A stretch of DNA of 64,000 bases. Source: Bacillota bacterium (lineage in GTDB: Bacteria > Bacillota > Clostridia > Lachnospirales > CAG-274). Within the stretch, counting starts at the first letter, position 1, and each line of letters opens with the position of its first letter. The translations under genes were made by a program, and so were the position numbers. Shown here in pieces: positions 28,260-35,274 of the stretch. Location of the stretch: assembly GCA_017460805.1 (NCBI GenBank), contig JAFUAF010000037.1, forward strand, positions 110,712 to 174,711. Reading direction: 5' to 3'. The notes below the pieces were generated by a model. The model ran no database searches. It saw nothing but the letters and a program-made list of their open reading frames with translations, and was not told the origin of the DNA.

Positions 28260-29186
28260 TTAGTTTCCGCTCCTTTCGGTTAAAAGTTTTAATATTGCCA
28301 TTCTTACGGCAACGCCGTTTTTCACCTGAACATTTATAACGGAGTTTTTGCCGTCTATGACCTCACTTGCAAGTTCTACGCCGCGGTTTACGGGACCGGG
28401 GTGCATGATAAGCACGTCTTCTTTTGCGTATTCTTTAAGTAATTCGTTGTTTACGCCGAAAAGCGAGGAATATTCTCTTAAATTGGGGAAAGGCATATTT
28501 TTCTGTCTTTCAAACTGGATACGCAGTCCCATGATAACATCGGCATTTTTGATTGCGCCTTTTATATCGGAAGTTACATTTACGCCGAGAGAGCGCATAG
28601 AACCGCTTATAAGAGTTGACGGTCCCGCAAGAGTGACATTTGCGCCAAGCTTTGTAAGACCGAAAGCATTGCTCCTTGCTACACGGGAATGTGATATATC
28701 ACCTAAGATAGTGACATTCAGTCCGTCAAAATGTTTTTTATATTCAAGTATGGTAAACAAGTCCAAAAGTGCCTGTGTGGGGTGTTCGTTCGAGCCGTCG
28801 CCCGCATTTACAACGCTTGCTTTTACATTTTTTGCAAGTATATGCGCCGCACCCGTAAGCTGATGACGGATTATCATAACATTTATACCCATCTGGTCGA
28901 GCGTCATACCCGTATCTATAAGGCTTTCGCCCTTGTTTACGCTGCTTGTGGCAACGCCTAAGTCCTTGACCATAGCGCCTAAATAATCACCCGCAAGCAT
29001 AAACGACATTTTTGTTCTTGTGCTGTTTTCATAAAAGAGTGTAACAATACTGCTTTTTCTAAGCTCATTGCTCCTTAAAGACGGATCGTCGATCTTGGCT
29101 TTCATATCCTTTGCAGTATTGAGGATAGTCATTATCTCGTCCTCGCTGAGATCTCTCAGACCCAAAAGGTCTTTTCTGTTGTACAC
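28260..29186 (-). CDS. pyrB: Aspartate carbamoyltransferase catalytic chain
   Basis: Joins carbamoyl phosphate and aspartate. The 308-aa protein has the carbamoyl-phosphate motif ENSTRTKMSF, HPTQALLDLFTI and MGLRIQFERQ. It starts at GTG 29186 behind AAAGGGGGAA. No pyrI regulatory chain is present. It is the first structural gene of the minus-strand operon and follows a leader containing a leader ORF and an intrinsic terminator. Confidence 0.96.
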   Translation of the reverse strand: MYNRKDLLGLRDLSEDEIMTILNTAKDMKAKIDDPSLRSNELRKSSIVTLFYENSTRTKMSFMLAGDYLGAMVKDLGVATSSVNKGESLIDTGMTLDQMGINVMIIRHQLTGAAHILAKNVKASVVNAGDGSNEHPTQALLDLFTILEYKKHFDGLNVTILGDISHSRVARSNAFGLTKLGANVTLAGPSTLISGSMRSLGVNVTSDIKGAIKNADVIMGLRIQFERQKNMPFPNLREYSSLFGVNNELLKEYAKEDVLIMHPGPVNRGVELASEVIDGKNSVINVQVKNGVAVRMAILKLLTERSGN

Positions 29187-29223
29187 TTGTATTCCCCCTT
29201 TATCATGCCCCTTAAAATGGGTT

Positions 29224-29273
29224 AAAAAAAAGACAATAAAAAGAATAAATCAAATAATTCTTTTCATCGTCTT
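29224..29273 (-). terminator. Attenuator terminator in the pyrB leader
   Basis: Read on the minus strand, a 17-nt arm (29273-29257) pairs with 29246-29230 with two G-U pairs and no mismatch, across a 10-nt loop, and is followed by a run of U. It stands between the promoter and pyrB, so readthrough decides operon expression. The loop contains the stop codon of the leader ORF. Confidence 0.85.
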
Positions 29274-29345
29274 TATATTGTCAATAAAAATAAAATAAAA
29301 GGGGGATAAATGTCTTATTCTGTTTTTGGTATATGGCATACACAT
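29250..29345 (-). CDS. pyr leader peptide (31 codons)
   Basis: ATG 29345 follows a very strong AAGGAGGAG site and begins MCMPYTKNRIRHL. The middle codons (29303-29283) are CCC followed by a nearly pure U tract encoding FYFIFI, and the TGA stop (29252-29250) falls in the terminator loop. A ribosome close behind RNA polymerase would cover the 5' arm and prevent termination. This is the pyrBI-type arrangement; the peptide sequence itself need not matter. Confidence 0.75.
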   Translation of the reverse strand: MCMPYTKNRIRHLSPFYFIFIDNIKTMKRII

Positions 29346-29378
29346 AGTTTTCTCCTCCTTTTAAGTTATATCTGATAT

Positions 29379-29407
29379 ATTGTAACACCAAGCGCGTAAT
29401 TTGTCAA
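29379..29407 (-). promoter_or_regulatory. Sigma-A promoter of the pyr operon
   Basis: On the minus strand TTGACA (29407-29402), a 17-bp spacer and TACAAT (29384-29379). Transcription should begin near 29372, about 27 nt before the leader ORF. A TTGTCA/TGACAA inverted repeat (29401-29421) overlaps the -35 box. Confidence 0.85.
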
Positions 29408-29460
29408 TATGAATATGACAAATATTTCAGGAAAATTTCAAAAAGATTACAAAAACCATA

Positions 29461-29489
29461 TTGACGTTACAAGAATGCAGTGATAAAAT
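29461..29489 (+). promoter_or_regulatory. Sigma-A promoter for the pectate lyase
   Basis: TTGACG (29461-29466), a 17-bp spacer and TAAAAT (29484-29489) lie upstream of the AAGGAGG site at 29516-29522. Confidence 0.65.
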
Positions 29490-29534
29490 ATAACTGTAAT
29501 GGGAAAAATATTCTTTAAGGAGGAATATCAAAAA

Positions 29535-32252
29535 ATGAAACTGTTTAAAAGAGCGGTCAGTGCTGTTTTGACTGCATCAATGTTTATGGGCTGTTTTGCA
29601 TATGACTTTAATATTGTAACGGCAGCCGAACCGAGTGTGTACGGTGGTTTTAACGAAACGCTTTTTGCACAGTGGACTGACAGCGATCCGCAGGCGGCGA
29701 CCGTAACTTATACCTGTGACGGCGTGTCAAAAACACTTGAGGGAAATGACAAACTTTATCTTCAAAGAAGTGTTGACGGCAGTGCGCGCGTGGATATACC
29801 GGGTCTTAAAGCGGGAGAGTATGACATTTCAATAAAGGCTTCAAACGGTACCGTATATGAGAAAAAGGGAATAGATGTTCCCGCACAGGATCGTTCGGGT
29901 TATGCGCATTTTAACTACAGCGAAGGTGTGGGTGCATATAATAATGACGGTACATTAAAGGATAATGCCATAGTTATTTATGTTACGGAAGCAAATAAAA
30001 ACAGTGTTGAACTTACTTACGGCGGCAAGACTGTAAAAGGTATAGGCAATATCCTCAATTCAAGAGGTGCTACAAAGGACGCTACAAAGCAAAATACAAA
30101 CGGCGGAATACTTACAGACCTTGCGGAGAACAATATCCCTCTTGCGGTGCGTATAGTAGGCAAGGTAGAAGCGGGCGATTCCAATACCAAGGGCGGTACA
30201 AACCCGATGGGAAATGCAACAAAAGTACCCGATGTAAATATCGACGGTCTTACCTCTTACGATTCCACCGATTACGGCGGATCGGAAAATGACAACGGTA
30301 TGATGGCAAGAATGATAGATGCCACCAATGTTACGATTGAGGGTATCGGTTATGATGCAAGCATGGACGGCTGGGGCGTACATCTTGTTGCATCAACAGC
30401 CAATGCTTCAAAGCATTTTGCAAGGAATTTTGAAGTAAGAAATATTTTGTTTGCAAATTATCCCGAAGATGCTATAGGTATGGAGGGTCAGCAGGAGGGT
30501 TCTACTGTGACCGCACCCGTAAGCCGCTGCTGGATACATAACAACACGTTTGAATCGGGCTACTGTCTTAAACCTGCGGAGTCGGACAAGGCAGAGGGCG
30601 ACGGTTCCTGCGACTTCAAACGAGGCGAGTATTATACGCTTGCATACAACAGATTTATGAACTGTCACAAGACAAACCTTATCGGTGCAAGTGATTCAAA
30701 CTTACAGTACAATATTACAATGCACCATAACTATTGGTCGGACTGCAAGGCAAGAGGTCCTCTCGGCAGAAAAGCCAATATACATATGTACAATAACTAT
30801 GTATACCGCCAGACAGACTATGCGGAGAATGCAAGAGCGGATGCCATGATATTCTCGGAATACTGCTATTTTGAGGAATGTAAGGGTGCGCTTTGGGAAA
30901 AAGGCGGCAAGATCTTCTCGTATAACGATACATTTTTAAGCTGCCTTAACAGCAGTGAAGATGCCTGCTCGGTTTCAAGCCGCAGTGATGCGGTATATTC
31001 CGCAAATAAATACGGCAGTTTTGTTGTGGATGCTTCACAGGGCTATATCAGTTCGCATGATTACAGAATAACGGAAGATGCGGCAAAGGCAAAGGCAGAG
31101 TGTATAGCATATTCGGGTGTTATGAAAAAGGTTCTTGCAGATCCTTCGGATATAGATACATCGGTAATACCTGTAAGCAGCTATAATACAGCGGTACAGT
31201 CACCGGTAAGTGTGCCGTACTCAATAGATTTTACAAAAAGCGACTGTGTACTCGGCCAACTTGACAGTGTCGGTGTAAGCACAGTGAAGGACGGCATAGT
31301 TTATACTCCCGTAAAGAAGTATTCGCCGGGCAATGCGTTTACTGTGGGTGAGGCAGGAATCGTATTTTATCTTAACCGCGCTGCGGATGTAACGCTTGAC
31401 GGTGTATCGGGTACATATGTTCCTATACTTTATACGGAAGAAGGCAAGGCCGTTATTGTTCAGTCGGGTATGGCTACACTCGAACCGGGTGTTTATATGA
31501 TACAGTCAAGTGTATTTGATATAGGCAAGGGAACTTTTAAAGAAGCGGGCGTCAATTCGCTTGTATTTAAGGAAAAAGGCGAGGGCGAAACCGTTACAAT
31601 AACGACAAAGGCTGAGGAAAATACAGAGACTACGACTGCTTCTTCATCATCGCAGGGCGGCGGAAGCGGCAGCGAAGAAGAGGACGATCCTATAAACGAC
31701 CCGAGCGGCTACGCATCTATGGGCAAGTATGTATTTGGTACAAGCAACTCCGAAAAAGGCGATTTTACCGTTAAAACAAAATCCAGCACAGTCGGAAACA
31801 TTGACTTTATTTTCAGAAATATAAGCGGTGACAACTGTGCAATGAAAGCAGATGACGGTACGGGTATCGCATTTAAGCTTTCGGGGCCGACGGAAATATC
31901 AATAAAAGTCAGCAATAAAGATGCGCTTTTATTTGACTCTTCGAATAAAATAAATTACACATACAAAGCAGGGGAGACCAACAGTTATGTCGTTCCTGCG
32001 GGCAGCTACTCAATAGAGGGCAGCAGTTCGGGAAGCAATACCAAAATACATATTATGACCCTGACTGCAAAGAGCGGATATGACAAGGGCGATATAAATA
32101 TGAACGGCAATGTGGACGGAGAAGATGCGAAACTTCTGCTTGGATATCTGAGCGGAAAAACGGATCTTTCCGAACAGCAAAAGGAACTTGCCAAAGTAAA
32201 TTCCGATAATAAAACGGATATGCTTGATGTTATAGCAATATTGAACAAATAA
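29535..32252 (+). CDS. Secreted pectate lyase (PL1-like) with C-terminal dockerin
   Basis: The 905-aa enzyme has a signal peptide (MKLFKRAVSAVLTASMFMG, cleavage likely near VTAAEP). A parallel beta-helix lyase domain follows (about 95-470), with WIHNNTFESGYC, ITMHHNYWSDCKARGPLGR and IHMYNNYVYR, the pattern of PL1 pectate lyases. A Thr/Ser/Gly linker (about 690-725) leads to a further beta-sandwich-like domain and a type I dockerin (DINMNGNVDGEDAKLLL and DNKTDMLDVIAIL). It should cleave polygalacturonate outside the cell and dock on a cohesin scaffold. ATG 29535 is chosen over in-frame ATG 29499 because AAGGAGG lies between. Confidence 0.88.
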   Translation: MKLFKRAVSAVLTASMFMGCFAYDFNIVTAAEPSVYGGFNETLFAQWTDSDPQAATVTYTCDGVSKTLEGNDKLYLQRSVDGSARVDIPGLKAGEYDISIKASNGTVYEKKGIDVPAQDRSGYAHFNYSEGVGAYNNDGTLKDNAIVIYVTEANKNSVELTYGGKTVKGIGNILNSRGATKDATKQNTNGGILTDLAENNIPLAVRIVGKVEAGDSNTKGGTNPMGNATKVPDVNIDGLTSYDSTDYGGSENDNGMMARMIDATNVTIEGIGYDASMDGWGVHLVASTANASKHFARNFEVRNILFANYPEDAIGMEGQQEGSTVTAPVSRCWIHNNTFESGYCLKPAESDKAEGDGSCDFKRGEYYTLAYNRFMNCHKTNLIGASDSNLQYNITMHHNYWSDCKARGPLGRKANIHMYNNYVYRQTDYAENARADAMIFSEYCYFEECKGALWEKGGKIFSYNDTFLSCLNSSEDACSVSSRSDAVYSANKYGSFVVDASQGYISSHDYRITEDAAKAKAECIAYSGVMKKVLADPSDIDTSVIPVSSYNTAVQSPVSVPYSIDFTKSDCVLGQLDSVGVSTVKDGIVYTPVKKYSPGNAFTVGEAGIVFYLNRAADVTLDGVSGTYVPILYTEEGKAVIVQSGMATLEPGVYMIQSSVFDIGKGTFKEAGVNSLVFKEKGEGETVTITTKAEENTETTTASSSSQGGGSGSEEEDDPINDPSGYASMGKYVFGTSNSEKGDFTVKTKSSTVGNIDFIFRNISGDNCAMKADDGTGIAFKLSGPTEISIKVSNKDALLFDSSNKINYTYKAGETNSYVVPAGSYSIEGSSSGSNTKIHIMTLTAKSGYDKGDINMNGNVDGEDAKLLLGYLSGKTDLSEQQKELAKVNSDNKTDMLDVIAILNK

Positions 32253-32269
32253 GCGGGCATAAATTTTAC

Positions 32270-32298
32270 TTGACATATTTTCTGTAATTCCTTATAAT
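32270..32298 (+). promoter_or_regulatory. Perfect sigma-A promoter for the sodium:solute symporter
   Basis: TTGACA (32270-32275), 17-bp spacer, TATAAT (32293-32298). The transcription start falls at the beginning of the inverted repeat 32304-32346. Confidence 0.85.
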
Positions 32299-32303
32299 TA
32301 CTT

Positions 32304-32346
32304 TAGTGATATAAAGCGATAAAGTGATTTTCGCTTTATATCACTA
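32304..32346 (+). promoter_or_regulatory. Perfect 16-bp inverted repeat in the symporter 5' UTR
   Basis: TAGTGATATAAAGCGA (32304-32319) and its exact complement (32331-32346) enclose an 11-nt loop. No T-run follows, so it is not a terminator. It lies at the expected transcription start and could be an operator for a dimeric repressor or a 5' stabilising hairpin in the mRNA. The ribosome-binding site (32361-32366) is outside the stem. Confidence 0.7.
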
Positions 32347-32375
32347 AGTAAATCATTTTAAAGGAGAAACTGAAA

Positions 32376-33917
32376 ATGGCAGTAAAATTGATAATGCTCG
32401 TTGTTTTTTTTGCCGTAATGCTCGGAGTGGGTTTTTATTCGCGCAGCAAGGCGACAAATGTCAACGACTACGTACTTGGCGGCAGATCGGTAGGACCATG
32501 GATAACGGCTTTTGCTTTCGGTACATCTTATTTTTCATCGGTAGTATTTGTAGGCTATGCAGGACAGTTTGGATGGAAATACGGTATTTCTTCCACATGG
32601 ATAGGTCTTGGCAATGCCTTTATAGGAAGTTTGCTTGCATGGCTTGTTCTGGGCAGAAGAACCAGAGTTATGACACAGAAACTTGAAGCACGTACAATGC
32701 CCGAATATTTCGGTAAAAGATACGATTCAAAGGCTCTTCGCATAGGCGGTGCGATCATTGCTTTTATATTCCTTATTCCATATACGGCATCTATTTATAA
32801 TGGTCTTTCAAGGCTTTTCGGTATGGCGTTCAGCATAGATTATAAAGTCTGCATAATTGTTATGGCGCTGCTTACCGCTGTTTACGTTATTGTCGGCGGT
32901 TATATGGCAACTGCACTCAACGACTTTATACAGGGTATAATAATGCTTATAGGCATAAGTGCTGTTATATGGGCAGTATTGAATACTCAAGGCGGTTTCC
33001 TTAATGCCCTTAAAGAACTTTCAATGGTACCCGAGGACGGTTCTGTTACGGCCGAAGCTCTTTCGGGCAGCAGCGGTTTATTTGCAAGCTTTTTCGGCCC
33101 AGACCCTGTAAATCTTTTCGGTGTTGTTGTGCTTACTTCACTCGGTACATGGGGTCTGCCCCAGATGGTGCATAAATTCTATACCATTAAGGATGAAAAG
33201 GCTGTTAAAACCGGTACTATAGTTTCTACATTCTTTGCTATCGTTGTTGCGGGCGGCTGCTATTTCCTCGGCGGTTTCGGCAGACTTTTTGCAAATGCCG
33301 ATATATACAAGGCCGACGGCAGTGTTGCATACGACCAGATAGTACCCGCAATGCTTCAGACTTTGCCCGATCTTCTTATCGGTATAGTAGTGGTGCTTGT
33401 GCTTTCGGCATCAATGTCAACACTTTCTTCACTGGTCATTACTTCAAGTTCGACCATTACTTTGGACTTGCTTAAAGAAACTTTTATGAAAAAAATGACG
33501 GACAAGCAGCAGCTTGTTATAATGCGTGTGCTGGTTGCGGTATTTGTTATAATGTCGGTCGTTATGGCACTTAATCCGCCTATGTTTATCGCACAGCTTA
33601 TGGGTGTGTCATGGGGCGCACTTGCAGGTGCATTTCTTGCACCGTTCATGTACGGTCTTTACAGCAAAAAAATAACAAAGGCATCTGTTTGGGCAAGTTA
33701 TATATGGGGTGTCGGATTTACCGTTGCAAATATGATATGCAAATTTATCCCGTCGCCTATAAATGCGGGTGCAATAACAATGGTAGTTGGACTTATTGTT
33801 GTTCCGCTTGTCAGCCTTTGCACACCAAAGCTTAACAAAGTATTTGTAAACGACATATTCTCCTGTTATGAAAAGACAGTCGTTGTACATAAGAGAAATT
33901 CACTTGAAGACGAGTAA
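32376..33917 (+). CDS. Sodium:solute symporter (SSF family)
   Basis: The 513-aa protein has about 13 transmembrane segments with the LeuT-fold SSF pattern: an N-terminal helix, NDYVLGGRSVGPWITAFAFG, and GGYMATALNDFIQGIIMLIG, typical of the PutP/PanF branch. It couples sodium entry to uptake of an organic solute in the cytoplasmic membrane; the substrate cannot be told from sequence alone. It follows the pectate lyase but has its own strong promoter. Confidence 0.88.
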   Translation: MAVKLIMLVVFFAVMLGVGFYSRSKATNVNDYVLGGRSVGPWITAFAFGTSYFSSVVFVGYAGQFGWKYGISSTWIGLGNAFIGSLLAWLVLGRRTRVMTQKLEARTMPEYFGKRYDSKALRIGGAIIAFIFLIPYTASIYNGLSRLFGMAFSIDYKVCIIVMALLTAVYVIVGGYMATALNDFIQGIIMLIGISAVIWAVLNTQGGFLNALKELSMVPEDGSVTAEALSGSSGLFASFFGPDPVNLFGVVVLTSLGTWGLPQMVHKFYTIKDEKAVKTGTIVSTFFAIVVAGGCYFLGGFGRLFANADIYKADGSVAYDQIVPAMLQTLPDLLIGIVVVLVLSASMSTLSSLVITSSSTITLDLLKETFMKKMTDKQQLVIMRVLVAVFVIMSVVMALNPPMFIAQLMGVSWGALAGAFLAPFMYGLYSKKITKASVWASYIWGVGFTVANMICKFIPSPINAGAITMVVGLIVVPLVSLCTPKLNKVFVNDIFSCYEKTVVVHKRNSLEDE

Positions 33918-33921
33918 AAAC

Positions 33922-33950
33922 TTGACATATTTTTATCGGTTTGCTATTAT
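33922..33950 (+). promoter_or_regulatory. Sigma-A promoter for the FMN-binding protein
   Basis: TTGACA (33922-33927), 17-bp spacer, TATTAT (33945-33950), 18 bp before the start codon. Confidence 0.75.
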
Positions 33951-33967
33951 AAAAACGAGGTGAGGAT

Positions 33968-34456
33968 ATGTTCAGAAAAATGAGAAGATACAAACAGCAG
34001 ATATCCATGGAAGCCTGTGAAAAAGTACTTTTTGAGCAGCCTCGCGGGGTGCTTGCTGTTTTGGGTGATGAAGATTATCCCTATACCGTGCCTCTCGATC
34101 ACCTTTACAGTGACGGAAAATTATATTTTCACGGTGCGGGGGTCGGACACAAAATGGACGCAATAAGAAAACACGACAAAGTAAGTTACTGCGTTATGGA
34201 CGAGGGCTATCGCAAAGACGGCGAATGGGCGCTCAACATAAACAGCGTTATTGTTTTCGGCAGGATAAAGGAAGTCACCGATATAAAACTTAAAGAAGAA
34301 AAACTGCGTCTTCTGGGACTTAAATACAGTCCCGACCCGCAGGATGTCGAGGACGAGTTAAAGCGTTATATCGACATTGAAAAAAATATTGACAGAGTTA
34401 CGGTATTGGAGCTTACGCCCGAACATGTTACGGGTAAATTGGTCAACGAATCATAA
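33968..34456 (+). CDS. Pyridoxamine 5'-phosphate oxidase-like FMN-binding protein
   Basis: The 162-aa protein has the split-barrel flavin-binding pattern of NimA-type proteins (RGVLAVLGDEDYPYTVPLDH, LYFHGAGVGHKMDAIRKHDK, VIVFGRIKEV). Such proteins reduce nitroaromatics or bind flavins or haem-like ligands; the true substrate is unknown. Single gene with its own promoter; ATG 33968 follows GAGGTGAGG. Confidence 0.85.
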   Translation: MFRKMRRYKQQISMEACEKVLFEQPRGVLAVLGDEDYPYTVPLDHLYSDGKLYFHGAGVGHKMDAIRKHDKVSYCVMDEGYRKDGEWALNINSVIVFGRIKEVTDIKLKEEKLRLLGLKYSPDPQDVEDELKRYIDIEKNIDRVTVLELTPEHVTGKLVNES

Positions 34457-34497
34457 AGTATAAAAATAATTTTTAATAAAATCTTAATATTTTTCTA

Positions 34498-34526
34498 TTG
34501 ACACATTTTTCTTTGTGTTATAAAAT
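34498..34526 (+). promoter_or_regulatory. Sigma-A promoter for the Cys-rich small protein
   Basis: TTGACA (34498-34503), 17-bp spacer, TAAAAT (34521-34526). Confidence 0.55.
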
Positions 34527-34581
34527 AAAATATGTTATAATGCGAAAACTATTTTTAAAAATAAGGAAAGATGTGGTTTTG

Positions 34582-34797
34582 ATGGGGTCGTTTGCCAATG
34601 TAAAAAGAAAATATGAAAGTATGATATGCCGCAGATGTATAAATGAGGAATTCAGCGCGGCGCTTACACCGAATGACTGTATATACGGATATCCGTTTCC
34701 GATGAATTGTAATTGCTGCAAAGAAATGAGGAATATTGTAACGAATCTGCGTTTGAGCGGAAAGATCAAATTGCTCTTTAAAAGCATGAAAGATTAA
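34582..34797 (+). CDS. Small Cys-rich protein, probable zinc binding
   Basis: A 71-aa protein with cysteines spaced as ICRRCINEEF ... NDCIYGYPFPMNCNCCKEM, a zinc-finger-like arrangement, and a basic C-terminus (GKIKLLFKSMKD). ATG 34582 or TTG 34579 is the start, behind AAGGAAAG; the upstream extension to 34498 overlaps the promoter. No family recognised. It precedes the structured leader of the SMR transporter gene. Confidence 0.55.
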   Translation: MGSFANVKRKYESMICRRCINEEFSAALTPNDCIYGYPFPMNCNCCKEMRNIVTNLRLSGKIKLLFKSMKD

Positions 34798-34820
34798 ATC
34801 AGCCGCCGGGTTGAGAATGT

Positions 34821-34880
34821 AAAAAGCATTCGCGTGCACATCATCAGGCCTTTGAAGATGTGTTTGCGGGTGCTTTTTGT
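34821..34880 (+). ncRNA. Structured leader hairpin upstream of the SMR transporter
   Basis: AAAAAGCATTCGC (34821-34833) pairs with GCGGGTGCTTTTT (34866-34878), with an inner CACATC/GATGTG stem (34837-34842 and 34857-34862), ending in a short T-run. An upstream GAATG could instead pair with CATTC inside the first arm, giving a mutually exclusive fold. It may be a plain terminator for the Cys-rich gene or the expression platform of a riboswitch; SMR exporters of this type are often under guanidine riboswitches, but I cannot match a guanidine class. Confidence 0.5.
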
Positions 34881-34898
34881 TATGAAATGGGATAATTT

Positions 34899-35218
34899 AT
34901 GAAATGGATAATGCTTTTGACAGCGGGAATACTTGAAGTGACATGGGCCTGTGCAATGAAATACTCAAACGGATTTACACAGCTTCTGCCGTCTGTTATA
35001 ACGGCGGTCGGCTATATTGCAAGTGCCGTTTTTTATCCCTTGCAATGAAAGAACTGTCGCTTGGGAGTGCTTATGCGATGTGGACGGGGTTCGGGATAGT
35101 AGGGACAACGATCTTGGGCGTATTCTTATTTGATGAAAGATTGAATTTGATACAGATTATTTTTGTTGTTATGATAATTATTGGTATAGCGGGATTGAAA
35201 ATTTTTCAGACAAAATAA
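34899..35218 (+). pseudogene. SMR-family (SugE/Gdx-like) exporter, frameshifted
   Basis: The first frame starts at ATG 34899 (MKWIMLLTAGILEVTWACAM), with the GILEVTWA signature and membrane Glu of small multidrug resistance proteins and the SugE-like LKYSxGF region. A run of six T at 35029-35034 breaks the frame; the remainder continues one frame back as LSLAMKELSLGSAYAMWTG to the stop at 35218. One more T would give a standard 107-aa, four-helix SMR protein, probably a guanidinium exporter. Either recent inactivation, phase variation or a sequencing error. Confidence 0.8.
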
Positions 35219-35236
35219 AAATTTATGATTTTATAT

Positions 35237-35272
35237 AAAAAAGTCGGAGTTGAAATACGCCTCCGACTTTTT
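35237..35272. terminator. Bidirectional terminator
   Basis: AAAAAGTCGGAG (35238-35249) pairs with CTCCGACTTTTT (35261-35272). It serves the SMR gene and the convergent nnr gene. Confidence 0.85.
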
Positions 35273-35274
35273 GA

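Noticed and set aside
29224..29345. T-box or PyrR-type leader for the pyr operon
   Set aside because: No T-box sequence or specifier layout and no PyrR-binding consensus loop seen; an ORF overlapping the terminator explains the region better.
34801..34880. Guanidine-I, -II or -III riboswitch
   Set aside because: The conserved sequence blocks I know for these classes are not present; kept only as an unassigned structured leader.
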